A stretch of 64,000 bases of DNA from Naasia lichenicola. GTDB taxonomy: Bacteria; Actinomycetota; Actinomycetes; Actinomycetales; Microbacteriaceae. Positions 52,522 to 61,589 of the stretch are shown piece by piece. The translations under genes were made by a program, and so were the position numbers. The notes below the pieces were generated by a model. It made no database searches, was not told the DNA's origin, and was given only the letters and a program-made list of their open reading frames with translations. Position 1 is the first letter of the stretch; every line of letters begins with the position of its first letter. The DNA lies in assembly GCF_004801885.1 (NCBI RefSeq), contig NZ_SSSM01000004.1, positions 124,001-188,000 of the forward strand, read 5' to 3'.

Positions 52522-53937
52522 GTGGCCACTCGAACTGCGGCGTATGCCTACGCGATCCTCGCGTTCTTCACGCTGTTCGCCGGTGAAGCGATCCGCAACA
52601 CCTTCAGCTGGTACGGGTACGCCGGGTGGATTGCGGTCATGTTCGTAGGCTGCGTGGTGGTGTTCGCGCAGGGGGTGCGAGCGGGGCGGCAGGTCGAGGG
52701 TGACCAATCGAGGGCCTCGATACGCCCGCTTCGCGGGCTACTCGACCAACGAAAAGGCGCGGCATTCGGGAGGCTGTGGCCGGCGGCCGTCGTGCTGCTC
52801 GGCGCGTACATCGTGTGGGCGATCGTGTCGCTGGCGTGGTCGGCGTATCCGCTCGGAACGCTGACGGGCATCGCCGCGCTGCTGGTGGTGACGTTCGTTG
52901 CGGTGACTCTCGTGCGCAGCTTGGGCTGGATCGAGATCGCGCGGGCTCTGGCCGTTGCGCTCACGGTGATCCTGGCGTTGTCGCTGCTGTTCGAGATCAT
53001 CGTCGCCGCAGTCGCCCGCCGGCCGATCCTGCCCGTGTTCCCCATCGACGTCGTGCCCGGGCAGAAGATCCCCGACGCCTTCTATTGGAGCCGGGCGCTC
53101 TTGTTCGAGGGTGGCCGTATTCAAGGCATCGTCGGCAACGCCAACCTCCTGGGCTTCATCGCGCTGCTAGCGCTGATCCTCTGCGGATGCCTGCTCGCCG
53201 CTGGCGCACTCCCCCGCTGGCTCGCTATCTCCGGCCTTGCCCTTGCGACGCTCGAGCTCGTGCTGACTCGATCATCGACCGTCATCGCGGCAACCGTGAC
53301 GACGGTCCTGGTGCTCGCCCTCGGCGTACTGCTTCGACGAGGAGCACGAGCGTCTCGCGCGGTCCGACGTCGTGTGGGGAGTGGGGTCATCGCCCTGCTC
53401 CTGGTCGGTGTCGTCGTCGCGCTCATCCAGTACCGCTCGCTGCTGGCAATCATGGGCAAGAGCGACGACCTCACTGGGCGCTTCGACATCTGGTCGACCG
53501 TCGGCACCCTATTCCTGCAACGCCCTGTCGTCGGCTGGGGGTGGATCGGCTATTGGCTGCCGTGGATCGCGCCCTTCGATCACCTCGCAGAACGCCGTGG
53601 GGTCGTATACCTGCAGGCGCACAACGCCTTCCTCGACGTGGCGTTCCAGCTGGGGGTGGTCGGGCTGATCCTGTTCATCGGGCTCATCATCGCCATCGCT
53701 ACCCGGATCGGCCGCGGGGAATTGGGATCCGCTGACGCGTCGGCCTCGACAGTGGGCGTGCTGCTGCCCGCTCTGCTGCTCACCGCGCTGCTCACTCAGG
53801 CGCTAGCCGAATCGCGGCTGCTGTACGAGGGGAACTGGGCACTGCTCGGAGTACTGGTCCTCGCATCGGCTGCCCCTTTGGCACAGTCACGGGCGAGGCC
53901 GGATGACGCCGCCGTGCGGCTCGACGAATCGCGCTGA
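52522..53937 (+). CDS. O-antigen ligase/Wzy-type polymerase carrying an in-frame palindromic repeat
   Basis: GTG 52522 has TACGGT exactly 6 bases upstream, so it is probably leaderless. The 471-residue protein has about ten to twelve hydrophobic segments and the family features VVGWGWIGYWLPWIAPFDH, VYLQAHNAFLDVAFQLGVVG and a Arg-rich loop. Residues about 60-79 (SRASIRPLRGLLDQRKGAAF) come from a copy of the window's intergenic palindromic repeat (52715-52752) that keeps the frame open. It would polymerise or ligate polysaccharide outside the membrane, parallel to the polymerase at 28526. No Wzx partner is next to it. Confidence 0.85.
   Translation: MATRTAAYAYAILAFFTLFAGEAIRNTFSWYGYAGWIAVMFVGCVVVFAQGVRAGRQVEGDQSRASIRPLRGLLDQRKGAAFGRLWPAAVVLLGAYIVWAIVSLAWSAYPLGTLTGIAALLVVTFVAVTLVRSLGWIEIARALAVALTVILALSLLFEIIVAAVARRPILPVFPIDVVPGQKIPDAFYWSRALLFEGGRIQGIVGNANLLGFIALLALILCGCLLAAGALPRWLAISGLALATLELVLTRSSTVIAATVTTVLVLALGVLLRRGARASRAVRRRVGSGVIALLLVGVVVALIQYRSLLAIMGKSDDLTGRFDIWSTVGTLFLQRPVVGWGWIGYWLPWIAPFDHLAERRGVVYLQAHNAFLDVAFQLGVVGLILFIGLIIAIATRIGRGELGSADASASTVGVLLPALLLTALLTQALAESRLLYEGNWALLGVLVLASAAPLAQSRARPDDAAVRLDESR
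52715..52752. repeat. Palindromic repeat copy inside the coding sequence
   Basis: CCTCGATACGCCCGCTTCGC followed by GGGCTACTCGACCAACGA matches the intergenic elements at 2740-2776 and 2909-2936. GCCCGC-TTC-GCGGGC makes a perfect 6-bp hairpin. It is 38 bases long and lies in frame in the polymerase gene. Confidence 0.9.
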
Positions 53938-54043
53938 CCCGCAGGAGAGTGGGCTTATAAGATAAGGGCCGTCGGGCGAGATACCCGGTATCGCCCGGCG
54001 GCCTCGTCGCGCGGCTTACCCGGACGCGCGGCGTACCCCGATT

Positions 54044-54061
54044 GTCCCCCCGATGGGGGAC
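54044..54061. promoter_or_regulatory. GTCCCCC / GGGGGAC dyad
   Basis: GTCCCCC, loop CGAT, GGGGGAC is a perfect 7-bp hairpin with a 4-base loop. It lies between the polymerase and the SGNH-like gene. Similar C-run/G-run dyads with 4-base loops are at 12331-12344 and 63894-63911. Confidence 0.5.
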
Positions 54062-54186
54062 GCGGACAATGGTGGACCAGCATCTCCTGGCTGATTCCCA
54101 TAATCGGCGAGCTGCGGGCATCGTGGCGGGCCTCGCGTCCCACCTCAGCCAGCCATTGAACGCAAGGGGGAGGCCGGCGGGGCTGA

Positions 54187-54960
54187 TCAGCCGGTTGACA
54201 ACCCGATGTCATCGAGGGCCGAAGCGATCAAGGCGGACATCTTGGTGGCGATGTACTTCTGGCCCTCTTCCGTCGCATAGAGGCCGTCATCTGTCGTCAG
54301 TGCCTCACCGTCGACCAACCAGCCCTCCGCGATCGGATCGACGAACCGCACGGACGCCTCCTCCGCCGCTCGGCTGAGCGCGTCGCGGTCTTCGAGGATC
54401 TTGATCGGCGGCGCAATATCCGCCCAGGCCGGTCCGACCACCAGGACCTGTGCATCCGGGACCTGCCTTGCGGCGACGGCGAGCGCGATGAGAGCAGCGT
54501 CGAAGACGTTCGTCCCCTGATTGACGTCACTGCGGCTGCCGAAGAAGACGACGAGATCCGCGTCTTTGCGCACCTCGCCGGCGTGAGTGGAGAACGTGTC
54601 GCGCGACGCCTTCGGGTTGTAGGTGACGTATCCGCTCCCATCGGTCGCGAGCACCTGGAAGTCAGCGTCCACCGAGGTGGCGAGCAGCTCGGGCCAGGTC
54701 GCATCAGTCGAAGCGCCGTCGAGTGGGCCCGAGGTGAAGGAGTCCCCTATGACAGCGATCACCGGCCGAGGCGCCACGGCGAGGCTGGCGCCCTCTGCCC
54801 CGGCTTTTGACGGCGGTGCCGAGCGACTGCCGAGGACGATCGTCACCGGCGCGCCGATGACGATGACAGCGATCACGGCGATGAGGAACCAGCGGGGCGC
54901 GCCACCGAAGTCGTCGTGCCACCAGGGGTTTCGGGTCCAGCTGCGATTCGGGTCTCGCAT
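54187..54960 (-). CDS. SGNH-hydrolase-like membrane protein with WW-GAPRW N-terminus
   Basis: The N-terminus (MRDPNRSWTRNPWWHDDFGG, continuing APRWFL) carries the same 14-residue block as the three mini membrane proteins, followed by one membrane segment and an exported SGNH-like domain of about 200 residues. Block I has the nucleophile Ser in AVIGDSFTSGPL. The block III region is FFGSRSDVNQG. The usual late D-x-x-H is replaced by TTDDGLYATEEGQ, so the catalytic His seems to be Tyr, and the following His is Gln. Activity is therefore doubtful. TAGGAT lies 7 bases before ATG 54960 (leaderless). Convergent with the polymerase. Normal family length. Confidence 0.8.
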   Translation of the reverse strand: MRDPNRSWTRNPWWHDDFGGAPRWFLIAVIAVIVIGAPVTIVLGSRSAPPSKAGAEGASLAVAPRPVIAVIGDSFTSGPLDGASTDATWPELLATSVDADFQVLATDGSGYVTYNPKASRDTFSTHAGEVRKDADLVVFFGSRSDVNQGTNVFDAALIALAVAARQVPDAQVLVVGPAWADIAPPIKILEDRDALSRAAEEASVRFVDPIAEGWLVDGEALTTDDGLYATEEGQKYIATKMSALIASALDDIGLSTG

Positions 54961-55117
54961 GCGGCGGATCCTACGCGCCGCGACTGCAATTCGCCACCAC
55001 CGCTGGAGTCAGCGGACCTCGAATTTCTCGCGACCCGGCCGACCCCGAAGTGGGGGCACCCGGAAAGGGGCGTGAAGCATTCAGGCAGGAACCGTACTCT
55101 GAGCCGTACAGGCGTAG

Positions 55118-55175
55118 TTACCCGACTTCGCGGTTACCCAGACCGCTCGCCTGACCCGAACAAGAGGCTTACCCG
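55118..55175 (+). promoter_or_regulatory. Three TTACCC motifs upstream of the 2031-aa protein
   Basis: TTACCCG at 55118, TTACCCA at 55134 and TTACCCG at 55169 (the last overlapping the GTG start). The first two are 16 bases apart as direct repeats of GTTACCC/AGTTACCC. Three similar motifs lie ahead of the cytidylyltransferase gene at 61483-61572, and one at 54016. Likely regulator binding sites or leader elements; the regulator is not known. Confidence 0.45.
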
Positions 55176-58100
55176 TGCCCTACTCCTTCCGTGCGTCCCT
55201 GCGCGCGCTTGCCACTGTCACTGCCGTCGCCGTCGTGGCGGGTACGGTGCTCGTCACCGCCCCGGCCTACGCCGACACCTCCCCCGCCGCCGGGGTGACT
55301 CAGACCGTGTCGTCTGACGCGCTGCCCACCGTGCAGATCAACGGCGTGGTCTACACGCAGGTGATCGTGGGCAATACCGTCTATGCAGGCGGCAGCTTCT
55401 CCACCGCGCAGCCGGCCGGCGCAGCGTCAGGCGTGGGCACCGTCGCCCGCGCCAACCTGCTCGCCTACAACCTCACGACGGGTGAGCTGATCAGCTCGTT
55501 CGCGCCGAACCCCAACGGAATCGTCCGCTCCCTCGCGGCCTCCCCCGACGGCACGCGCCTCTACATCGGCGGTCAGTTCACCAGCATCGGCGGCGCCGCC
55601 CGCAATCGTGCGGCGTCGATCGACGTCGCCAGTGGTGCTCTGACCACCTGGAACCCGAACAGCAACGGCGCCGTGTACGGGATCGTCGCCAGCAACAGCA
55701 CGGTCTGGATGGGCGGAAACTTCACCTCGATGAAGAGCACGGCCCGGCTGCATGCCGCCGCGGTGACTGCCACGGACGCGTCGATCCTTCCCTTCTCGGC
55801 CTCCGCTGACGGCGGCCGGGTCAACGCCATCGTCGCCAATGCCGACTTCACCAAGATCGTCCTCGGCGGCTCGTTCACCACCGTCAACGGTGCAGGCAGC
55901 CCGAACACCGGCGGAGACAGCGGCTACGGCCTCGGCATGGTCGATGCCGCCACAGGAGCTTCGCTGTCCTTCCCCGCCTCACAGCGCGTGAAGAACGGCG
56001 GCGCCGACGCCGCCATCTACAGCCTCACCTCCGACGGCACCAGCTTCTACGGCACCGGCTACCACTTCGGCGGCGGCGGCAACACCGAGGGGACCTTCCG
56101 CGCCGAATGGAGCAACGGCTCCCTCGTCTGGGAAGAGGACTGCCACGGCGACACCTACTCGGTCGCCACCTCGACGGACGCCGTGTACATCGCTGGCCAC
56201 CCCCACTACTGCGGCAACTCCGGCGGACACCCGCAGACCGACCCGTGGACCTTCCAGCGCGCCATGGCCTGGTCCAAGACCAGCAGCGGCGAGCGCAACC
56301 TGGCCGACCCCTACGGCTACCCGAGCTGGACCGACGTCGAACACCCCACCCTGCTCAACTGGTACCCCGACTTCAACACCGGCACCGTGACCGGGCAGAA
56401 CCAGGGACCGTGGAGCGTCGCAGCCAACGCGAACTACGTCGTCTACGGCGGCGAGTTCACCACCGTCAACGGCGTGCGTCAGCAGGGCCTGGTCCGCTTC
56501 GCGAACAAGACCATCGCGCCCAACCTCGACGGACCGCGCGTCAGCAGCTCGAAGTTCCTGCCGACCCTCAACTCCTTCTCCTCCGGCCAGGTCCGCGTCA
56601 GCTGGCCCGCCAACTACGACCGCGACAACCAGTACCTGACCTACACGCTCTACCGTGACGGCTCCAACACGACGCCGATCTGGAGCGGCGTGGTCGGATC
56701 GCGCATCTGGTTCGACCGGCCAACCACGACCGTGGTCGACACCGGCCTCGTCCCCGGAAGCACCCACACCTACCGCATCCGGGCAACCGACCCGTACGGC
56801 AACACCGTGCTGGGCAACTCGGTCTCGGTGACCGTCTCGGCCGCCACCCCCAGCGGCTACGCACAGTCCGTCCTCGACGACGGCGCGAAGAACTTCTGGC
56901 GCCTCGGCGACGCGGCCGGCTCGACCACGGTCGCCGACTGGGCGGGTTCCGACATCGCGGCCGCCGGCACGGGCGTCTCGTTCGCCCAGACCGGCGCGAT
57001 CGCTGACGACACCAACAGCTCCGCTCTCTTCTCGGGCGACGGCACCGGCGTCATCACGAGCAACACCATCCAGGCCGGTCCGAACACCTTCTCGATCGAG
57101 GCGTGGTTCAAGACCACGAGCACCTCGGGGGGAAAGATCGTCGGATTCGGCAATGCGAAGAGCGGCGACTCCAGCAACTACGACCGCCACGTCTACATGG
57201 ACGGCAACGGAGCGGTGAGCTTCGGCGTCTACAACGGCAACACCTCCACAGTGAGCAGCAAGGCCGGACTGAATGACGGCCAGTGGCACCAGGTGACCGC
57301 GAGCCTCGGCGCTGCCGGCATGCAGCTGTTCGTCGACGGCATCAAGGTCGCCTCGCGCACCGATGTCACCGCCGGACAGACCTACTCGGGCTACTGGCGC
57401 ATCGGCGGCGACTCCACATGGGGCGGCGACAAGTACTTCGACGGAAACATCGACGACGTCTCGATCTACGGCACCGCGCTCACTCGCGACCAGGTCCGCA
57501 CCCACTACACGCTGTCCGGTCGCGCCCTCAGCACCGTGCCCGCACCCACCGACGCCTACGGCAGCGCCGTCTACAACGACGAGCCGACGCTCTACTGGCG
57601 CCTCGGCGAATCGACCGGCGACACCGTCGCCGATTCGAGCGGCAACGGCAACGCAGGGATCTATGAGAACGGCGTCACGCTCGGCACCACGGGCGCCGTG
57701 ACCGGCACCGCCAACACCGCAGCGAGCTTCGATGGCAACGACGACACCATCGCCAGCGTCGCCCGCTTCGGCAACCCGACCAACTACACCCTCGAGTCGT
57801 GGTTCAAGTCGGACTCCACCTCCGGCGGCAAGATCATCGGCTTCGCCGGCAACCAGAACGGCAACTCCGGCAGCCACGACCGCGACGTATTCCTGCAGGA
57901 CAACGGCCAGGTCGTCTTCGGCACCTGGACCGGCCAGGAGAACCGGGCCACCTCGCAGAACGGCGGCTACAACGACGGCGCATGGCACTACGTGGTAGCC
58001 ACGCAGTCGTCCGACGGCATGAAGCTCTACGTCGACGGTGTGCTCGTGGGCACGAACGGCAACACCGGCGCCGAGAACTCGACGAACTACTGGCGAGTCG

Positions 58101-61100
58101 GCGGAGACACCACGTGGGGCGGAGCCTCGAGCTCCTACCTGCGGGGCTCGATCGACGAGGTCGCTGTCTACCCCGCCGCACTCTCGGCTTCCGCAATCGC
58201 GAGTCACTTCAACGCGGCACTCCCGGCGAACACCGCCCCGACCGCCGCGTTCACCTCGACGACCACCGACCGCTCGGTCACCGTCGACGCCAGCGCCTCC
58301 GTCGACCCCGACGGCGCCATCGCGGCCTACAGCTGGAACTTCGGCGACGGCGCGACCGCGACCGGTGCCACTGCCCAGCACAGCTACGCCACCGCGGGCA
58401 CCAAGACCGTGACGCTCACGGTCACCGACAATCGCGGAACCACCGCTGCCGTCTCGCACGACGTCGTCGTCGCGAACGGCTCAACCCCGAGCGACGCCTA
58501 CGGCACGGCCGTGGTCGGAGCCAACCCTGTGCTCTACTGGCGCCTCAGCGACACCAGCTCCACGGCGACGGATGCGAGCGGCAACGGAAACACCGGCACC
58601 TACCGTGACGGTGTGACCAAGCCGGTGACCGGGGCCATCCCGACCACCACCGACACCGCAGCACACTTCGACGGCAACGGCGGACTCGTCTCGGCCAACA
58701 ACCCGACCAGCAACCCGACGACCTACTCGCTCGAGCTGTGGTTCAAGGCCGACCAGCAGGTCACCGGCGGCAAGCTCATCGGCCTCGGCAACAGCCAGAC
58801 CGGCACCTCGGGCAACTACGACCGTCACATCTACTTCGAGAACGACGGACGCCTGACCTTCGGCACCTGGGTCGGCAGCACCAACACCGTGAGCTCGACC
58901 GCGTCGTACAACGACGACGTCTGGCACCACGTGGTCGCCGAGCAGTCCGCCGCAGGCCTCCGGCTGTTCGTCGATGGCGCTCTCGTCGGATCGAACAGCA
59001 ACGGCGACTCGCAGGGCTACGTCGGATACTGGCGCATCGGCGGCGACAGCACGTGGGGCGGCTCGGGCCCATGGTTCCGCGGAGACATCGACGAGGTCGC
59101 GGTCTACGACACCGTGCTCAGCCCGTCGACCGTGAGCAACCACTACAGCCTCGGCTCCGCGCCGGTCGCCTCCAACCAGGTACCGACGGCGGCGTTCACC
59201 TCTGCATCCACCGGACTCGCAGCGACCTTCGACAGCTCGACTTCGGTCGACTCCGACGGCAGCATCGCGAGCTACGCCTGGACGTTCGGAGACCCCACCT
59301 CGGCCTCCAACAGCTCCATGGTCGCGGCACCCAGCCACACCTTCACCGGTGCCGGCACCTACACCGTGACGCTCACGGTGACGGACGATCAGGGGGCGAC
59401 CAGCACGGTCAGCCACCCGGTGACCGTCGCTCCGGCCAACCAGGCCCCGACGGCGTCGTTCACGTCCTCCTCGACCGGGCTGGCAGCGGCTTTCGACGGA
59501 TCGAGCTCGACCGACTCGGATGGAAGCATCGCCAGCTACGCCTGGACGTTCGGGGACACCACGTCGAACACATCGACGGCCGCAGTCCCCAATCACACCT
59601 ATCCGGCGAGTGGCACCTACACGGTGTCTCTGATGGTGACCGATGACAAGGGCGCCACGAGCACGACGTCCCAGCGCGTCACCGTGACGGCCCCGCCCGT
59701 CACGTCGGCTCCCCTCGCCCAGGACGCCTTCGGACGCACCTCGGCGAACAGCTTCGGGACGGCTGACATCGGCGGCGTCTGGACCACGGTGGGCACCGCC
59801 AGTCGGCTCGCGGTCTCGAACGGCACCGGAAAGGCGACCTCCTCTGCAGGATCGACCATCACCGCCGTCCTCGGATCGGTCAGCTCGACCGACACCGATG
59901 TCCAGGTGACTGCCACTCCAAGCACGATCTCCGGCGCTTCGCACTACATCTCGGTGCTTGGCCGCCGTGTCGGAACGGACGACTACCGGGCTCGGGTCGT
60001 CATCGGAACCTCGGGCGCCGTCACCATGCAGCTGATGCGCGGAGGGGTGTCCATCGCCTCGACGGTCGTCCCCGGCCTGACCTTCGCCAACGGCGACTCA
60101 CTGCGCATCCGCGTACAGGTCGTCGGCACCTCGCCGACCACCATCCAGGCCAAGGCGTGGAAGGTCGGCAGCGCCGAGCCGACCGCATGGGCACTCACAC
60201 GGACCGACAGCACTGCCGGCATGCAGGCCGCCGGCGGCATCGGCCTCGCGAGCTACCTCGGCGCGGGTGCCACGGCGGCGGTGACGACGAGCTTCGACGA
60301 CCTGATCGCGACCTCGACCACCGTTACCACCACCCCGGTGCCGCCGACCACGCCGACCAATGCGGCGCCCACGGCAGCCTTCACCGCGTCGAGCGTCGAC
60401 CTCACGGCCGCTGTCGATGGCACCTCGTCCACTGACTCCGACGGCACCATTGCGTCGTACAGCTGGAGCTTCAGCGACGGAGGCTCGGCCACCGGTGCGA
60501 CGGCCAATCACACCTTCGCGGCCGCAGGTACGTACGGCATCGAGCTCACCGTCGCCGACAACAGCGGCGCGACGGCCACGTCGACCGGGTCGGTCACCGT
60601 GACGGCTCCTGTCACACCTCCCACCACTCCGACGACCCCCGCCACGGCGATCGCAGCCGACGACTTCGGCCGCACCACCGCGAACGCCTGGGGCACAGCC
60701 GGAACCGGTGGGGCGTGGAGCCTCAGCGGATCGAGCTCCTACTTCTCGACCGACGGCAGCACAGCGGCCATCACAACGACGGCAGCCGCCAAGCAGGCCG
60801 AGGCCTATCTGTCCGGTGTCTCCGCGGCATCGACCGATACCCGTGTCACCGTCTCGCTGAGTGGGGTTCCCGTCGGCGGCAGCGTCTACGCCTCGGTCAT
60901 CGGCCGACGCGTCGGCACGGTCGACTACCGGGCCCGGGCAGTCGTCTCGGCGACCGGATCCATCACCCTGCAGCTGCAGCGCGCGGGGACCACGTTCTCC
61001 TCGATCGTGGTCCCGGGCATGACCTACGCGGCGGGCGACCAGCTCATCATCCGCCTGCAGGTCACCGGCACCAGTCCGACGACGCTCAATGCAAAGATCT

Positions 61101-61270
61101 GGAAGGCCGGCACCACCGAGCCGACCGCCTGGCAGCTCTCGGCAACCGACGGCACCGACGGCCTGCAGCTGGCCGGCTCCGTGGGCCTGGGCGGCTACTT
61201 CGCATCGGGCCTCAGCTCGCTGCCGAGCGCCGTCCGCTTCGACGACTTCACCGTCACGCCGGTCCAGTAA
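55175..61270 (+). CDS. Giant secreted LamG/PKD protein, 2031 aa
   Basis: GTG 55175 has AAGAGG 7 bases upstream. A signal peptide (ALATVTAVAVVAGTVLVTAP) leads to a repeat-type beta-propeller-like part (about 36-440, with repeated VYIGGQFTSIGG-like turns), a fibronectin-III-like domain (about 455-555), LamG-type domains (about 560-790, 790-1010 and 1105-1320, each with YWRLG and GYWRIGGDSTWGG), PKD domains (about 1015-1100, 1325-1415, 1418-1505, 1720-1810) and two copies of a 200-residue beta module (about 1510-1705 and 1825-2031). The modules match those of the CotH-kinase protein at 7687-12222. Such proteins bind carbohydrate or other cells. A strong terminator follows. Confidence 0.85.
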   Translation: MPYSFRASLRALATVTAVAVVAGTVLVTAPAYADTSPAAGVTQTVSSDALPTVQINGVVYTQVIVGNTVYAGGSFSTAQPAGAASGVGTVARANLLAYNLTTGELISSFAPNPNGIVRSLAASPDGTRLYIGGQFTSIGGAARNRAASIDVASGALTTWNPNSNGAVYGIVASNSTVWMGGNFTSMKSTARLHAAAVTATDASILPFSASADGGRVNAIVANADFTKIVLGGSFTTVNGAGSPNTGGDSGYGLGMVDAATGASLSFPASQRVKNGGADAAIYSLTSDGTSFYGTGYHFGGGGNTEGTFRAEWSNGSLVWEEDCHGDTYSVATSTDAVYIAGHPHYCGNSGGHPQTDPWTFQRAMAWSKTSSGERNLADPYGYPSWTDVEHPTLLNWYPDFNTGTVTGQNQGPWSVAANANYVVYGGEFTTVNGVRQQGLVRFANKTIAPNLDGPRVSSSKFLPTLNSFSSGQVRVSWPANYDRDNQYLTYTLYRDGSNTTPIWSGVVGSRIWFDRPTTTVVDTGLVPGSTHTYRIRATDPYGNTVLGNSVSVTVSAATPSGYAQSVLDDGAKNFWRLGDAAGSTTVADWAGSDIAAAGTGVSFAQTGAIADDTNSSALFSGDGTGVITSNTIQAGPNTFSIEAWFKTTSTSGGKIVGFGNAKSGDSSNYDRHVYMDGNGAVSFGVYNGNTSTVSSKAGLNDGQWHQVTASLGAAGMQLFVDGIKVASRTDVTAGQTYSGYWRIGGDSTWGGDKYFDGNIDDVSIYGTALTRDQVRTHYTLSGRALSTVPAPTDAYGSAVYNDEPTLYWRLGESTGDTVADSSGNGNAGIYENGVTLGTTGAVTGTANTAASFDGNDDTIASVARFGNPTNYTLESWFKSDSTSGGKIIGFAGNQNGNSGSHDRDVFLQDNGQVVFGTWTGQENRATSQNGGYNDGAWHYVVATQSSDGMKLYVDGVLVGTNGNTGAENSTNYWRVGGDTTWGGASSSYLRGSIDEVAVYPAALSASAIASHFNAALPANTAPTAAFTSTTTDRSVTVDASASVDPDGAIAAYSWNFGDGATATGATAQHSYATAGTKTVTLTVTDNRGTTAAVSHDVVVANGSTPSDAYGTAVVGANPVLYWRLSDTSSTATDASGNGNTGTYRDGVTKPVTGAIPTTTDTAAHFDGNGGLVSANNPTSNPTTYSLELWFKADQQVTGGKLIGLGNSQTGTSGNYDRHIYFENDGRLTFGTWVGSTNTVSSTASYNDDVWHHVVAEQSAAGLRLFVDGALVGSNSNGDSQGYVGYWRIGGDSTWGGSGPWFRGDIDEVAVYDTVLSPSTVSNHYSLGSAPVASNQVPTAAFTSASTGLAATFDSSTSVDSDGSIASYAWTFGDPTSASNSSMVAAPSHTFTGAGTYTVTLTVTDDQGATSTVSHPVTVAPANQAPTASFTSSSTGLAAAFDGSSSTDSDGSIASYAWTFGDTTSNTSTAAVPNHTYPASGTYTVSLMVTDDKGATSTTSQRVTVTAPPVTSAPLAQDAFGRTSANSFGTADIGGVWTTVGTASRLAVSNGTGKATSSAGSTITAVLGSVSSTDTDVQVTATPSTISGASHYISVLGRRVGTDDYRARVVIGTSGAVTMQLMRGGVSIASTVVPGLTFANGDSLRIRVQVVGTSPTTIQAKAWKVGSAEPTAWALTRTDSTAGMQAAGGIGLASYLGAGATAAVTTSFDDLIATSTTVTTTPVPPTTPTNAAPTAAFTASSVDLTAAVDGTSSTDSDGTIASYSWSFSDGGSATGATANHTFAAAGTYGIELTVADNSGATATSTGSVTVTAPVTPPTTPTTPATAIAADDFGRTTANAWGTAGTGGAWSLSGSSSYFSTDGSTAAITTTAAAKQAEAYLSGVSAASTDTRVTVSLSGVPVGGSVYASVIGRRVGTVDYRARAVVSATGSITLQLQRAGTTFSSIVVPGMTYAAGDQLIIRLQVTGTSPTTLNAKIWKAGTTEPTAWQLSATDGTDGLQLAGSVGLGGYFASGLSSLPSAVRFDDFTVTPVQ

Positions 61271-61296
61271 TCCTCAGTGCGCATGGCGCACCACAC

Positions 61297-61330
61297 GGCG
61301 AGCGCGGCGGATCCATCCGCCGCGCTCGCC
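61297..61330 (+). terminator. Perfect 16-bp hairpin terminator
   Basis: GGCGAGCGCGGCGGAT, loop CC, ATCCGCCGCGCTCGCC. It lies 27 bases after the stop of the giant secreted protein. There is no T-run, as is common for high-GC actinobacteria. Confidence 0.9.
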
Positions 61331-61589
61331 TCAATTGAGGCCACCATCGGAAACCCTGATCAGGTGCTCAATAAGTTGAGCGTTGCACAGGAAGAATTAA
61401 CGGGAACGAAACGACGCCCCCCTCTTTGGTGTCGTGACTCCACCCCCACCGTTCGATAGTTTGGAACCCTGGTTCTCAGCTGTTACCCGCTGCTACCCCA
61501 CGAGAACCAGACGTCACTCGCTTACCCGGCGCTGTCCACCCCGACAGAGAACTGACGACGCAGCATTACCCGAAAGCTGTATCCCTCCG
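61331..61589. promoter_or_regulatory. Promoter region of the cytidylyltransferase gene with TTACCCG motifs
   Basis: TTACCCG occurs at 61483, 61522 and 61566 (spacings 39 and 44 bases), the same heptamer as upstream of the 55175 gene. A TTGAGC at about 61374 with TAACGG downstream is a possible promoter core. No gene is seen. Confidence 0.5.

Noticed and set aside
55979-58459. 826-codon open frame on the minus strand
   Set aside because: It is the antisense shadow of the 2031-residue secreted protein; high GC at third positions removes stops on the other strand, and the translation is Gly/Val/Arg-rich with no domain.
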